Assembly: GCF_014640155.1 (NCBI RefSeq) | Contig: NZ_BMGK01000004.1 | Span: 45,350-109,349, forward strand | Origin: Planktosalinus lacus | Lineage (GTDB): Bacteria; Bacteroidota; Bacteroidia; Flavobacteriales; Flavobacteriaceae | Length of the DNA stretch: 64,000 bases | Reading direction: 5' to 3' | Shown: positions 53,430-62,052 of the stretch, piece by piece | How positions within the stretch are numbered: position 1 is the first letter of the stretch | How the letters are laid out: every line of letters starts with the position of its first letter | The notes under the pieces: generated by a model | Seen by the model: only the letters and a program-made list of their open reading frames with translations | What the model was told of the DNA's origin: nothing | Database searches by the model: none | Translations under genes and position numbers: made by a program

Positions 53430-54740
53430 CTAATGTTGAGAGGTTTTTTGGTTTCTTGTTTTTAAGAACCAATATTCCGCTGCAAAAATAGCAACCATAA
53501 ATAGCAGGGAAATGATGACCACGAAGGGGTCGCTCTTCGACTTTATATACAGAAATGCACCCAATACCACAGCATCCAGAATGATGGCAGTGATTAGGAT
53601 ACCAGCATTTGCTTTTATTTCTTTCCTTAGCTTTCTCAATATACCCCAGTGAATAATAATATCCATCACAAGATATAATATGGCTCCCATCGAAGCAATC
53701 CTGCTGAGATCAAAAAAGATGGTAAGTACAATTGCGATGACCGCCACATACACTAACATGTGCTTTTGTATCCTGCCGGGCATTCCAAAATGGCTATGCG
53801 GAATCAGCTTCATATCGGTAAGCATGGCAGTCATCCTGGAAACCGCAAAAATACTGGCAATAATTCCGGAAACCGTGGCCACAATTGCAATGCCTACTGT
53901 AAACCACAGCCCATACTTACCAAATGCAGGACGTGCTGCCTCTGCAAGGGAATAATCTTTAGCTGCTACAATTTCAGGAATGGACAGGTTCACGGAAACC
54001 GCAAAAGCTACCAAGAGATAAACCACCAGACATATCAATAAGGAAATGACAATGGCACGGCCTAAATTTTTATGTGGCTTGGTAATTTCATCTCCGCTAT
54101 TGGTAATGGTGGTAAAACCTTTGTATGCCAATATGGAAAGGGCAAGTGCCCCGAGGTAGCTCGCAACCGAATACTCATCGGTTTCCACCTGTGGTAATGC
54201 CTGTTCAAATGAAAACCCTGCAGCCCATAACCCGCCGATGGCAAAAATGGCAATTCCCCCAATTTTGATGATTGCCATAGCAAATGAAGATTTACCTATG
54301 AATTTATTACCGGAAATATTCACTAGAAAGGCAATTACAATAAGCAAGACACCCAATACCGGAACCAGAAAACTGTTGTCTTCCACATCAAACAGCTGAA
54401 GTGTGTAACTGCCAAAGGTGCGGGCGACTAAACTTTCATTGATGACCATTGAAAATGCCATAAGCAATGCGGCACCTGCCGTAACCGTACCCTCGCCATA
54501 GGCCTTTTTAAGGTACATCGCGATGCCACCGGCAGACGGAAACGCATTGGACATCTTAACATAAGAATAAGCACTAAAACCCGAAACAATTGCCCCTGCC
54601 AGAAAAACAAAAGGAAATAGAGTGCCTGATAATTCAGCTACCTGACCCAACAAAGCAAAAATACCTGCACCTATCATCACTCCGGTACCCAATGCTACCG
54701 CACCCGTTAATGATAAACTGCCTTTTTTGTATTGCCCCAT
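53430..54740 (-). CDS. APC-superfamily amino acid permease
   Basis: The 436-residue protein has about twelve membrane helices. The first helix has the APC motif GTGVMIGAGIFALLGQVAEL and later parts read FPSAGGIAMYLKKAYGEG and LAYKGFTTITNSGDEITKPH. It would carry an amino acid or amine across the inner membrane; substrate unknown. It overlaps nothing and is 3 bases from the SHOCT gene upstream, so the two are probably cotranscribed. Confidence 0.88.
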   Translation of the reverse strand: MGQYKKGSLSLTGAVALGTGVMIGAGIFALLGQVAELSGTLFPFVFLAGAIVSGFSAYSYVKMSNAFPSAGGIAMYLKKAYGEGTVTAGAALLMAFSMVINESLVARTFGSYTLQLFDVEDNSFLVPVLGVLLIVIAFLVNISGNKFIGKSSFAMAIIKIGGIAIFAIGGLWAAGFSFEQALPQVETDEYSVASYLGALALSILAYKGFTTITNSGDEITKPHKNLGRAIVISLLICLVVYLLVAFAVSVNLSIPEIVAAKDYSLAEAARPAFGKYGLWFTVGIAIVATVSGIIASIFAVSRMTAMLTDMKLIPHSHFGMPGRIQKHMLVYVAVIAIVLTIFFDLSRIASMGAILYLVMDIIIHWGILRKLRKEIKANAGILITAIILDAVVLGAFLYIKSKSDPFVVIISLLFMVAIFAAEYWFLKTRNQKTSQH

Positions 54741-54743
54741 AGA

Positions 54744-54956
54744 TTAGTTAGTCTTTTCCAATTCCGCCTTTTTCTTTTCGAACTCCGCTTCGTCAATTTC
54801 GCCTTTGGCGTATCGATTTTTCAAAATATCCAAAGGTGAACTTGTAACGTTACTTCCGGGAGCTGTTGGGGTATTTCTTTGAAAGAGGTTGCCCCTGCTT
54901 AATGCTATGATTAAAATAATGAGAACTATTGCTCCAATGATCCATCCATACATCAT
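54744..54956 (-). CDS. SHOCT-domain small membrane protein
   Basis: The 70-residue protein has one N-terminal membrane helix (about 4-21) and a C-terminal SHOCT motif, SPLDILKNRYAKGEIDEAEF followed by EKKKAEL. SHOCT segments are short oligomerisation or binding modules in many membrane proteins. It belongs to the metal-related minus-strand group; its role is unknown. Confidence 0.88.
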   Translation of the reverse strand: MMYGWIIGAIVLIILIIALSRGNLFQRNTPTAPGSNVTSSPLDILKNRYAKGEIDEAEFEKKKAELEKTN

Positions 54957-55039
54957 AATATCTGAATTTGTTAAATGTGATTAATCCCGGAAACTTCAAG
55001 TATTAATTAAGTTCTGACCGGCATCTAAATATAAGAATA

Positions 55040-55510
55040 CTATCTGTGATGACCTTGGCTACCTTTGTCTTTTTTCTTTTTGTCCATCTTCTCATGCCCT
55101 TTCATCATTGATTTTCTATCCATCATGCCTTTGTTATGCATTTTTTGCATCATATTTTTCATCATGTCAGGATTGTCCATCATGTGTTCCATCATCTGTT
55201 CTTGATGTTTCTCCATCATTTGCTGCATCATCATTTTTTGATGTTGTGGATTTTGCATCATCTCTTGCATCATCATCTCACGATGCTGTGGATTTTGCAT
55301 CATTTCCTTCATCATCATTCGCATGGCTGGCTGATTGGTTGAAAGTCTGTGTGAGAATTTTTTCATCATTTGCTCATCATTCATCATAGCAGCAAATACT
55401 TCTTGCTGTTTGTTTTCGTCTTTCATCATTTCCCCCATATTTTGCGCCTGCACAGCAAGGTTGAACGATAAGAATAGTAAAGTTATAATTGTTGCTATTT
55501 TAGTTTTCAT
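55040..55510 (-). CDS. Secreted methionine/histidine-rich protein, putative copper binder
   Basis: The 156-residue protein has a signal peptide ending AVQAQ. The mature part is built from repeated MM and MMM clusters: EMMQNPQHREMMM, EMMQNPQHQKMMM, HMMDNPDMMKNMM. I count 38 methionines in 156 residues, plus frequent His and Lys, and a basic tail KKKKDKGSQGHHR. Met/His clusters bind Cu(I) or Ag(I) in periplasmic copper proteins, so a copper sponge role is plausible. An internal tandem repeat (EMMQNPQH.. twice) is visible. The start follows the signal peptide start MKTKIATI. Confidence 0.85.
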   Translation of the reverse strand: MKTKIATIITLLFLSFNLAVQAQNMGEMMKDENKQQEVFAAMMNDEQMMKKFSHRLSTNQPAMRMMMKEMMQNPQHREMMMQEMMQNPQHQKMMMQQMMEKHQEQMMEHMMDNPDMMKNMMQKMHNKGMMDRKSMMKGHEKMDKKKKDKGSQGHHR

Positions 55511-55567
55511 AATTGTGATTTTTTTAATGTGTTTATTTTCCATTTCCGGGAAATTATTTTAGTAGTA

Positions 55568-55801
55568 TTAATGATCTTGTTCTTCATTCATCTCCATCGG
55601 AGTGTTATCATCCATCCTGTGCCCGTCAGTCTGACTATCTTCGTGCATATGGTCTTCACCTTCCATAATTTCGGTTTGGTCTTCATTCATGATATTCCCA
55701 TCTTGATCGTCTTCTTTTTTCTTATCTGTGCAGGAAATTGTCAGTGAGATGATAAATAGTATGATTAGAATTTTTGTAAGTTGATTCATTGAAGTTTTCA
55801 T
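55568..55801 (-). CDS. Small acidic Met/His-containing lipoprotein
   Basis: The 77-residue protein has a lipoprotein signal with lipobox TISC (Cys at about 24). It is then acidic with His and Met clusters (DHMHEDSQTDGHRMDDN, PMEMNEEQDH). It contains no known domain. Its composition complements the basic Met-rich protein encoded just downstream, so metal binding or pairing with that protein may be guessed. Start could be Met1 or Met5. Confidence 0.75.
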   Translation of the reverse strand: MKTSMNQLTKILIILFIISLTISCTDKKKEDDQDGNIMNEDQTEIMEGEDHMHEDSQTDGHRMDDNTPMEMNEEQDH

Positions 55802-55852
55802 AATTTTCTGTTTCTGGTTTTTATAGTGTTGCTTAAATCTGATTTTTTAAGA

Positions 55853-56242
55853 TTAAAGAACGTCAATCACAGACTTAAGCTTAGATTGAATTTCTTCAGC
55901 TATTTTTTCCAAGTCTTTATTTTCTATGGCCTGCATAGAGGCCATTGGGTCTACGGCCGCAACCTCAACAGCCTCCTGCTTTTGCTGAACGATAACGTTG
56001 CAGGGCAGCATCACACCAATTTTATCTTCCGCCATCAGTGCCTTGTGGGCATAGGACGGGTTGCAGGCGCCTAAAATTCTGTAAGGCCGAAAATCCTCAT
56101 CCAGTTTTTTCTTTAAAGTTGCCTGTACATCAATTTCGGTAAGGACACCAAATCCCTCTTCTTTCAGGGCCTCTGTTACTTTTTCAATAGCTTCTTCAAA
56201 ACTTACGTTTTTCAATGTTTTCTCATGGTAGTATTTCATCAT
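55853..56242 (-). CDS. DUF302-domain protein
   Basis: The 129-residue protein has the DUF302 pattern: KYYHEKTLKNVSFEEAIEKV, KEEGFGVLTEIDVQATLKKK, FRPYRILGACNPSYAHKAL and GVMLPCNVIVQ, with two conserved Cys. The family is linked to metal or redox stress and often lies near copper or sulfur genes; biochemical role unknown. The first codon may be either of two neighbouring ATGs. An operator-like palindrome lies upstream. Confidence 0.88.
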   Translation of the reverse strand: MMKYYHEKTLKNVSFEEAIEKVTEALKEEGFGVLTEIDVQATLKKKLDEDFRPYRILGACNPSYAHKALMAEDKIGVMLPCNVIVQQKQEAVEVAAVDPMASMQAIENKDLEKIAEEIQSKLKSVIDVL

Positions 56243-56293
56243 TTCTTTATTTTTTTCTTTGGTTATAATATAATAAATTAAAAAGTAAAATAA

Positions 56294-56329
56294 TGTAACA
56301 TTTGTTACACAAGGGTTCTGTTAACCCTT
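56294..56329. promoter_or_regulatory. Operator-like palindrome and adjacent hairpin upstream of DUF302 group
   Basis: TGTAACA TT TGTTACA (56294-56309) is a perfect 7-bp inverted repeat with a 2-base spacer, 52 bases before the DUF302 start. Next to it AAGGGTT / AACCCTT (56311-56329) makes a second hairpin. The first has the shape of a dimeric regulator site; the second may be a weak terminator of the upstream gene. Confidence 0.5.
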
Positions 56330-56364
56330 TAGAAAAGTGATGAAGAGTAGCGGGTCTTTTCTGT

Positions 56365-56748
56365 TTATGAACAAAGTGCATTATAAAGTATAAATCCGCC
56401 GAATGCAAAAGCTAAGGGTGCAATCCATTGAAAATACATAGGCTTGAGTATCGCGGCACTTTTTAATGAAAATTGATGATGGAGTGACCTGGGCACCCCA
56501 TAAAGGATGAGAGACGTTATCAGCATAAACCACCCCAAAACCGAAAAAACTTCCGATATTTTGGAAAAACCAGCATATAATATAAGGGCGAGGGCAATGA
56601 GGAAGCGCAGTGTGATTTCGGTATAGTTGATGACATTGGTACTGCCGGCCATTTGTAAAGTCTTTCTTACTTTGTTGGGTCTAAAAAGCATCAAAAACCC
56701 GGAAAAAATAATAAAGGCACCAAACAGTATAACGATGAACTTTGCCAT
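56365..56748 (-). CDS. Small multi-helix membrane protein, unknown function
   Basis: The protein (128 residues from the ATG chosen) has about four membrane helices: KFIVILFGAFIIFSGFLML, EITLRFLIALALILYAGF, VLGWFMLITSLILYG and WIAPLAFAFGGFILYNAL. I recognise no family. Starts at an upstream ATG (56760) or TTG (56784) are possible. It is first in the minus-strand metal-related group by position, but a hairpin separates it from DUF302. Confidence 0.7.
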   Translation of the reverse strand: MAKFIVILFGAFIIFSGFLMLFRPNKVRKTLQMAGSTNVINYTEITLRFLIALALILYAGFSKISEVFSVLGWFMLITSLILYGVPRSLHHQFSLKSAAILKPMYFQWIAPLAFAFGGFILYNALCS

Positions 56749-56840
56749 TGTAATAATCATAGGTTCTACAGGTTTAGATAACAAGGATTAATACCTTTGT
56801 TCAAATCTTCTTAAAATGTTCTGCGAGATTGTCCAAATCA

Positions 56841-58040
56841 CTAATCCAAAGCTGCCAGTGCGTTTTTAAAATCGGCCATCAGATCTTCAGCGTTTTCGAT
56901 GCCTACACTACAGCGAATGAGCCCCTCCGGAATGCCCAATTGTTTTCGTTCTTCTTCAGAAGCTTCAACATGGCTGGTAACTTTTGGAGGCCCCACCAAA
57001 GTACCCACAGAACCCAGGCTTGCTGCCAGATGCGCATACTGAAGCGAATTGAGAAAGGTCTTTACCTTTTCAAAACCTCCTTTTAGTGAAAAGGCCAAAA
57101 CGCCTCCAAAACCGGTCATTTGTTTTTTCGCTATTTCGTGACCAGGGTCTGAAGTAAGGCCGGGATAAAACACCTGCTCTACCTGAGGTTGTTTTTCAAG
57201 AAAACGAGCCATGGCAAGCGCAGTTTCATTTTGTCTTTTTACCCTCAGTTCAAGTGTTTTTACACCTCTGAGAAGCAGATAGGCCGACATAGCATCGAGT
57301 GTAGCACCATTGATTTCACGAAAGTGAAATAGTTTGTCTATAAGCTCTTTTTTTCCACAAACGATCCCTCCCATGGCATCAGAGTGGCCTCCTATGAACT
57401 TTGTGGCGCTATGCAATACCAAATCAGCTCCCAGTTGCAGTGGTTTCTGATTAATGGGCGTGGCAAACGTATTGTCAACCACCACAATGGCTCCCACTTC
57501 ATGAGCTGCTTTACAAAGTCTTTCCAGGTCAACTACTTTGAGTGTCGGGTTGGTGGGGCTTTCCAGATACAGCACCCGGCAGCCTTTTTTGATTTCGGCT
57601 TCTATCGCATCCATATCGGTTGTTTCACACAGTTGCACGTCTACATTGAAACGGGGCAGGAACTCTAAAAACAACTTACTCGTTCCGCCATAGGAATCTT
57701 TGATGGAAACCACACGTTGTCCCGGTGAGAGCAGTGTAAATAACGTATTGCTGATCCCTGCCATCCCTGTTGAGAAACTGGTGGCCGCTTCGGCATCTTC
57801 CAGAATCCGCATTTTCTCTTCAAAAACAGCAACAGTAGGGTTGGTATTGCGACTGTAAATGTGTCCTTCCTGTTTTCCGATGGCCACATCAAACCAGGTG
57901 TCTACATCTTCATACCCAAAAGTCACGCTGTGTACTACCGGGGTTTGAGTGGCTCCCTTATAAAACAGACTTGTTTCACCGGCCCAAACTGATTTGGTAC
58001 CTTGTTGAATGTTCTTCCAGTTATTCTTTTTTTGCGTCAT
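56841..58040 (-). CDS. Trans-sulfuration PLP enzyme (cystathionine gamma-synthase/lyase family)
   Basis: The 399-residue fold-type I PLP enzyme shows YSRNTNPTVAVFEEKMRILE, SFSTGMAGISNTLF, VDNTFATPINQKPLQLGADL and the PLP lysine K214 in LVLHSATKFIGGHSDAMGG. Family members include cystathionine gamma-synthase, gamma-lyase and methionine gamma-lyase, which motifs alone do not separate. It is 13 bases downstream of the M20 peptidase gene, and the two likely share an mRNA. Confidence 0.9.
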   Translation of the reverse strand: MTQKKNNWKNIQQGTKSVWAGETSLFYKGATQTPVVHSVTFGYEDVDTWFDVAIGKQEGHIYSRNTNPTVAVFEEKMRILEDAEAATSFSTGMAGISNTLFTLLSPGQRVVSIKDSYGGTSKLFLEFLPRFNVDVQLCETTDMDAIEAEIKKGCRVLYLESPTNPTLKVVDLERLCKAAHEVGAIVVVDNTFATPINQKPLQLGADLVLHSATKFIGGHSDAMGGIVCGKKELIDKLFHFREINGATLDAMSAYLLLRGVKTLELRVKRQNETALAMARFLEKQPQVEQVFYPGLTSDPGHEIAKKQMTGFGGVLAFSLKGGFEKVKTFLNSLQYAHLAASLGSVGTLVGPPKVTSHVEASEEERKQLGIPEGLIRCSVGIENAEDLMADFKNALAALD

Positions 58041-58053
58041 ACTATTCTAATTA

Positions 58054-59214
58054 TTATTTTGCTGTGTTGCAATAATTGGTTACGGTTTTAAATAAAATGT
58101 CAGCCATCGTCACTACTGATTGAAGTTCGACCCATTCAACGGCAGCGTGCAATCCGTGGCCTGTGGGGCCAAAAATCACCGTATCGATGCCTTTATCGCT
58201 AATCAGTGCTGAATCTTCCCACCAGGTGTGACCAATGAAGTTTGAGTTCTTTCCGGTTATGTCTTTTAAGGCATCGCACAGGGAAGTTACCATCGTTCCT
58301 TCTTTATCCCCTTCAAACGCATCACGCCACATCAGGGTGCTCACTTCGGCATTTATTTGTTTTTTCATCAATTTTTCATTGATGGCTTTGAGTGATTTCA
58401 GTATATCTTTTTCCTTTTCCCCGGGCAGTGAACGCCTTTCCAAAATCAACCTACACTGATCTGCATACATAAATGGAGCGGTTCCTCCTTTTATAACCGG
58501 GATATGGATAGAAGGACGACCCAACAAGGGATGCGCTTTGGTTTGTTTTAATTGGTCACTCATCAGGCTCAACTCCTGCATCACTGCAGCCATGTGCATA
58601 TTGGCATCAATCCCTTCCTCCGGCAAGCCACCATGAGCCGCCTTGCCTTGTGTTGTAAATTCAAAAAGCCCAAAACCTTTGTGGGCGGTGCATACTTTCA
58701 ATTCGGTGGGTTCGGTTACAATGGCGCCATCAGTATGGTATTTTTTTAGGGCGTGTTCAGTCCCAATACTATCATATTCCTCGTCTGCCACAAAGGACAA
58801 AATGATATCTCCTTTGAAGCTGATTTTATAATCCCTGATTTGTTTGGCCATGGAAAGTATGGCTGCGATACTGGCTTTCATATCCTGAGCACCCCTCCCA
58901 TAAAGTTTGCCGTCTTCAATCCTAGCTGAAAAAGGGTCTTTCATGTGTGTCACGTCCACGGTGTCCATATGCGCATTCAACATAATCGACCGGCCATCTC
59001 CTGTTCCTTCTATAATGCCTGTAACATTCATACGGCCCTTTCCCAGCCGGTCAATCGCTGTGGTGATGTTTAATTTCTTTAGGTGAGCTGCAATGTAAAG
59101 GCCTATTTCTTCTTCTCCCGGACCCTTTTCAGACAGACTGGGGTTTACCGAATTAATGCTTACCAACTCCTGAAGTGTATTGATTAAAAAAGCGGAGTCA
59201 ACTGAGTTTAGCAT
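58054..59214 (-). CDS. M20-family metallopeptidase/deacylase (ArgE/DapE-like)
   Basis: The 386-residue cytoplasmic enzyme has the two-metal M20 site: H82 and D84 in NAHMDTVD, D111 in GRGAQDMKAS, the catalytic Glu in VADEEYDS, and a late GHGLHAAVEWVEL. Substrates of the family are N-acyl amino acids or dipeptides; none can be assigned here. A trans-sulfuration gene follows, so amino acid salvage is a fair guess. Confidence 0.9.
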   Translation of the reverse strand: MLNSVDSAFLINTLQELVSINSVNPSLSEKGPGEEEIGLYIAAHLKKLNITTAIDRLGKGRMNVTGIIEGTGDGRSIMLNAHMDTVDVTHMKDPFSARIEDGKLYGRGAQDMKASIAAILSMAKQIRDYKISFKGDIILSFVADEEYDSIGTEHALKKYHTDGAIVTEPTELKVCTAHKGFGLFEFTTQGKAAHGGLPEEGIDANMHMAAVMQELSLMSDQLKQTKAHPLLGRPSIHIPVIKGGTAPFMYADQCRLILERRSLPGEKEKDILKSLKAINEKLMKKQINAEVSTLMWRDAFEGDKEGTMVTSLCDALKDITGKNSNFIGHTWWEDSALISDKGIDTVIFGPTGHGLHAAVEWVELQSVVTMADILFKTVTNYCNTAK

Positions 59215-59385
59215 GTGAAATTCCTTTTGTTACCACTTTTAAAAATAAGTAAATTATTCAATCTAAAATGTGTTGCAGACAGAATATTCAAAACAAATCA
59301 TACCAACCCTCCTTCATTGTAGTCCATTCCGGGTGTACTATGTACCGAATATCAAAACAGGAACTCGTTCTGGAAGTTAGTTTAC

Positions 59386-60990
59386 TCATTCCTTATTGCG
59401 AAATAAAGCCAGATGCTGGATAAGGGTCCGGCTTTCCAGTCCACCCGCCAGTGCTCCTGTAGTAACTCCCACGGTGCTTATGAATACGGCAAGGCGTATT
59501 TTATCTTCAAGAAGAATTTCCGGTTTGTTCAACGTAGGCCAGGTTTGCATCAGATCAGGTGGAAAAACGTACATCTCAATAATCATCATAAGGATTCCCA
59601 CCATCAGAAAGAGCCCAATACACGCCAGGAAAATACTAAAATAAATGACGCTATTGGCCACTGCAAGATGTTCGGTAAGTATTCTTTTTTCCTTTCGGGG
59701 CAAGAAAAGGGATTGCACCCGCACCAGATAAAAACTTGCCATCATAATACTGATCACTGCAAAAAAGGCCGCCGTTCCATTTGTCATTCCCAAACCTACA
59801 TCCCATATTTCTGCCGTAAAGATGAGTATGATGGCCGGAGCAACAGCTGCGGTTGCAAGACCAGGTAAGGATAGCGGTAACAATAGCGCTTTGTTTTTAA
59901 GCAACGGCCTGAAAAAAGTTTTCAGATGCCTGAAGGTCATGAGAATGTGAAATATAAAAGTTTCCACATCATTCGCATCCCTAAGTTCCCTGTCAGGTGC
60001 TTTTTGAGCATTCTTTTTTAATAGTTGTTTTTCTTGAGAAGTAAAAGAAGGTATTTTCTTTAACTCTTCACTGAAGGATTTGGCGCCCATTATTTTACTA
60101 GTAACCGAAGAGGTCGTTTTCAGCCCCAGTAAATGCCCTATTTGGTGCAGCAAAAAGGTGCCGCTGTTATACCTCACCCTGGCATCATCTAAGGCCAATC
60201 TTGGTTTATTGCGACCAGTGGAAGTTAACTTACGTGTAGAAAGAATGATAATTCGAGTTACGGAGGAAGTAAGCCCGGCAACCAGGTTATTTCTGCGGGA
60301 CATAATGCCCACATCTGTAATGACCGTTATCAGGTCATAAGGACCTTCAGACATCCTCATGCTGGCATCGTCCAGAAATACAGATGGATATCTGGAGCGG
60401 TCGCTTTCCAACATGGTAGTATCTACGATATCAAAATTCCAGTTGATCCCGCTACTTTCTTTAAGTTCGGATTCTACATCCTCCACCAGTTGATTTGCAT
60501 AACGGATAAGAGCTTTTTTATTTTCTTTTTTGCTGTAGGCAATCAAAACCCCCACATCCATTTCGGGTTCCGGTTGCGGGCCTTGTGCTTCCTTGAGGGC
60601 ACTAAAAAAACGCTTTCCTGAGGTAATCGCTCGAATCACCCGGGTGGAATTAATCACTCTAACGGACTGCAATATCCTGAGAGCATTCAATATCCTTAAC
60701 ACTCGTAATGCAGGTACCAACAAGGCAATAACTGTAATCCAATTACTTTTTAAATAACTTATTTTTCTGGGAGCTAGCGCAATTTTTATTATAAACTCGA
60801 CAATAAACAAACCCCAGATGATGTAAATAAGCGTTTCCTGAAATGTGGTTAAACCTCTCACAAGTTCAATGATGAACAAATAAAGCCAAACCAACGCGAG
60901 AATAAACATGGGAATTTCCAGGTGTTCTTCAAGCTTATAAAAAGCACGGTACAGTTTTCTGCTCTTTTTCAAAGGCTTTATAGTTTGCAA
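59386..60990 (-). CDS. Voltage-sensor-like domain fused to degenerate archaemetzincin-like domain and C-terminal membrane domain
   Basis: The 534-residue protein combines three parts. Residues 26-122 form a four-helix unit like a voltage sensor: S2 carries VEFIIKI (E65, K69) and S4 has basic residues every third position (R96, R99, R105, R111, R117, R120). No pore helices follow. Residues 143-330 form a soluble domain with YDLITVITDVGIMS, TRIIILSTRKL and FLLHQIGHLLGLK (H282, H286, G289), close to archaemetzincins, but the catalytic Glu is Q283 and the third His is T292. M301 may be the Met-turn. Residues 370-520 have about four more membrane helices. Joint function is unknown. Confidence 0.75.
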   Translation of the reverse strand: MQTIKPLKKSRKLYRAFYKLEEHLEIPMFILALVWLYLFIIELVRGLTTFQETLIYIIWGLFIVEFIIKIALAPRKISYLKSNWITVIALLVPALRVLRILNALRILQSVRVINSTRVIRAITSGKRFFSALKEAQGPQPEPEMDVGVLIAYSKKENKKALIRYANQLVEDVESELKESSGINWNFDIVDTTMLESDRSRYPSVFLDDASMRMSEGPYDLITVITDVGIMSRRNNLVAGLTSSVTRIIILSTRKLTSTGRNKPRLALDDARVRYNSGTFLLHQIGHLLGLKTTSSVTSKIMGAKSFSEELKKIPSFTSQEKQLLKKNAQKAPDRELRDANDVETFIFHILMTFRHLKTFFRPLLKNKALLLPLSLPGLATAAVAPAIILIFTAEIWDVGLGMTNGTAAFFAVISIMMASFYLVRVQSLFLPRKEKRILTEHLAVANSVIYFSIFLACIGLFLMVGILMMIIEMYVFPPDLMQTWPTLNKPEILLEDKIRLAVFISTVGVTTGALAGGLESRTLIQHLALFRNKE

Positions 60991-61237
60991 TAGTGTAAAA
61001 ATCTACTCAATTAGGGAAGATAATATAAAAACTTGAACTCGCTTCCTATTCTTTTTAAAATCAAACACCTAAGGTTGTATGATTAAAAGATGTATAAAAA
61101 GTGCACCCAAAAATTAAAGATCTGTGAAACACTTACCGGTGCTTTGGGCTGTCTTTTTTACTATGGAAACATCGGTTAATTGGAATGTGTTAAAGACCTA
61201 TTTAAAAGAGTGTATCAAAACTATTAGCGGTTTAACC

Positions 61238-61903
61238 TTAATTAAAATTGATCTGTCCACAGGCAATTTCTTTTTCATTCACTCTATAAAAAACAGTTTG
61301 ATCTTTAAAACTCAATGCTGCTCGAACCACACCATCTACCCCTTTATTAAAGAGTGTTACGACATAAAACATAGTCGAGCTATTTGGGTTTATCGTTTTT
61401 TGCACTGAGGACGATTTATGCAGCTCATTATCTAAAAAAGATTCTAAACTTGTCAGACCGTAATTAAACAAGGGTTCATTTTCAAGTGTCATTGTTTCGG
61501 GTGGTAGTAATAGTTTAAAATAGGTGTCCGCTGAAGAAGGAAGCTTAAATGCATCCGCAGGAAAATGAATTGACAGTTCTAAAGGATTTACGGCTTCATT
61601 GGTTATGCGGGTCCAAAAGATTGCATATAGAAAGTCATTCCCGTTGGTATCGGTGTATTTTAGTCCACCTTTTGGAAGGCTGTTCTGAATTAATAGTCTC
61701 CTTCCTTCAGCATCAGTATATTCATACCGGGTGTCAATATATTTTTCATTGTCAGTGGTCGGTTGATTTTGACTTTTGAATTTTTCTGGTGATTCCACCT
61801 TCTCCTTATCAACAGTAACTGTATCTGGCGTTGACTTACTGCCTTGTCCACAGGAAAAAAGTCCCGTAGTGGCTATAGACAATACTATTAAACTTTTTCT
61901 CAT
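61238..61903 (-). CDS. Lipoprotein of unknown function
   Basis: The 221-residue protein has a lipoprotein signal (lipobox LFSC). A Thr/Ser/Lys-rich linker (to about 55) follows, then one beta-rich domain with no family that I recognise (RYEYTDAEGRRLLIQNSLPK, YAIFWTRITNEAVNPLELSI, FPADAFKLPSSADTYFKLLL). It stands alone between the voltage-sensor gene and the PAS kinase and has its own -7 box. Confidence 0.75.
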   Translation of the reverse strand: MRKSLIVLSIATTGLFSCGQGSKSTPDTVTVDKEKVESPEKFKSQNQPTTDNEKYIDTRYEYTDAEGRRLLIQNSLPKGGLKYTDTNGNDFLYAIFWTRITNEAVNPLELSIHFPADAFKLPSSADTYFKLLLPPETMTLENEPLFNYGLTSLESFLDNELHKSSSVQKTINPNSSTMFYVVTLFNKGVDGVVRAALSFKDQTVFYRVNEKEIACGQINFN

Positions 61904-61959
61904 TTTATACAGCGTGCACACATCCTTTCTACCCTATAAGCTGGGACGTGATTTTGAAA

Positions 61960-61967
61960 CAAATATA
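61960..61967 (-). promoter_or_regulatory. -7 box TATATTTG for the lipoprotein gene
   Basis: On the minus strand TATATTTG matches TAnnTTTG, 56 bases upstream of the ATG at 61903. Confidence 0.4.
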
Positions 61968-62052
61968 GCAAAGAAACCCAAACGGGCAGGTAGGGTGGCC
62001 TGATTCAGTTGTTGGTCATAAAATAACCAAACACGTCTTGTTTTGTTGTGGT

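Noticed and set aside
55108-55389. Cys/Ser-rich gene on the plus strand
   Set aside because: It is the mirror of the Met-rich gene on the minus strand, caused by its repetitive CAT codons; no start signal or family match.
52404-56748. Transposon or genomic island
   Set aside because: No transposase, integrase, terminal repeats or target duplication was seen; the metal-related group is only suggestive.
59386-60990. Simple voltage-gated ion channel
   Set aside because: No S5, P-loop or S6 follows the S4-like helix; a soluble metzincin-like domain follows instead.
61124-61408. Plus-strand gene at the 3' end of the lipoprotein gene
   Set aside because: Lies mostly antisense to the lipoprotein gene and shows no coding features.
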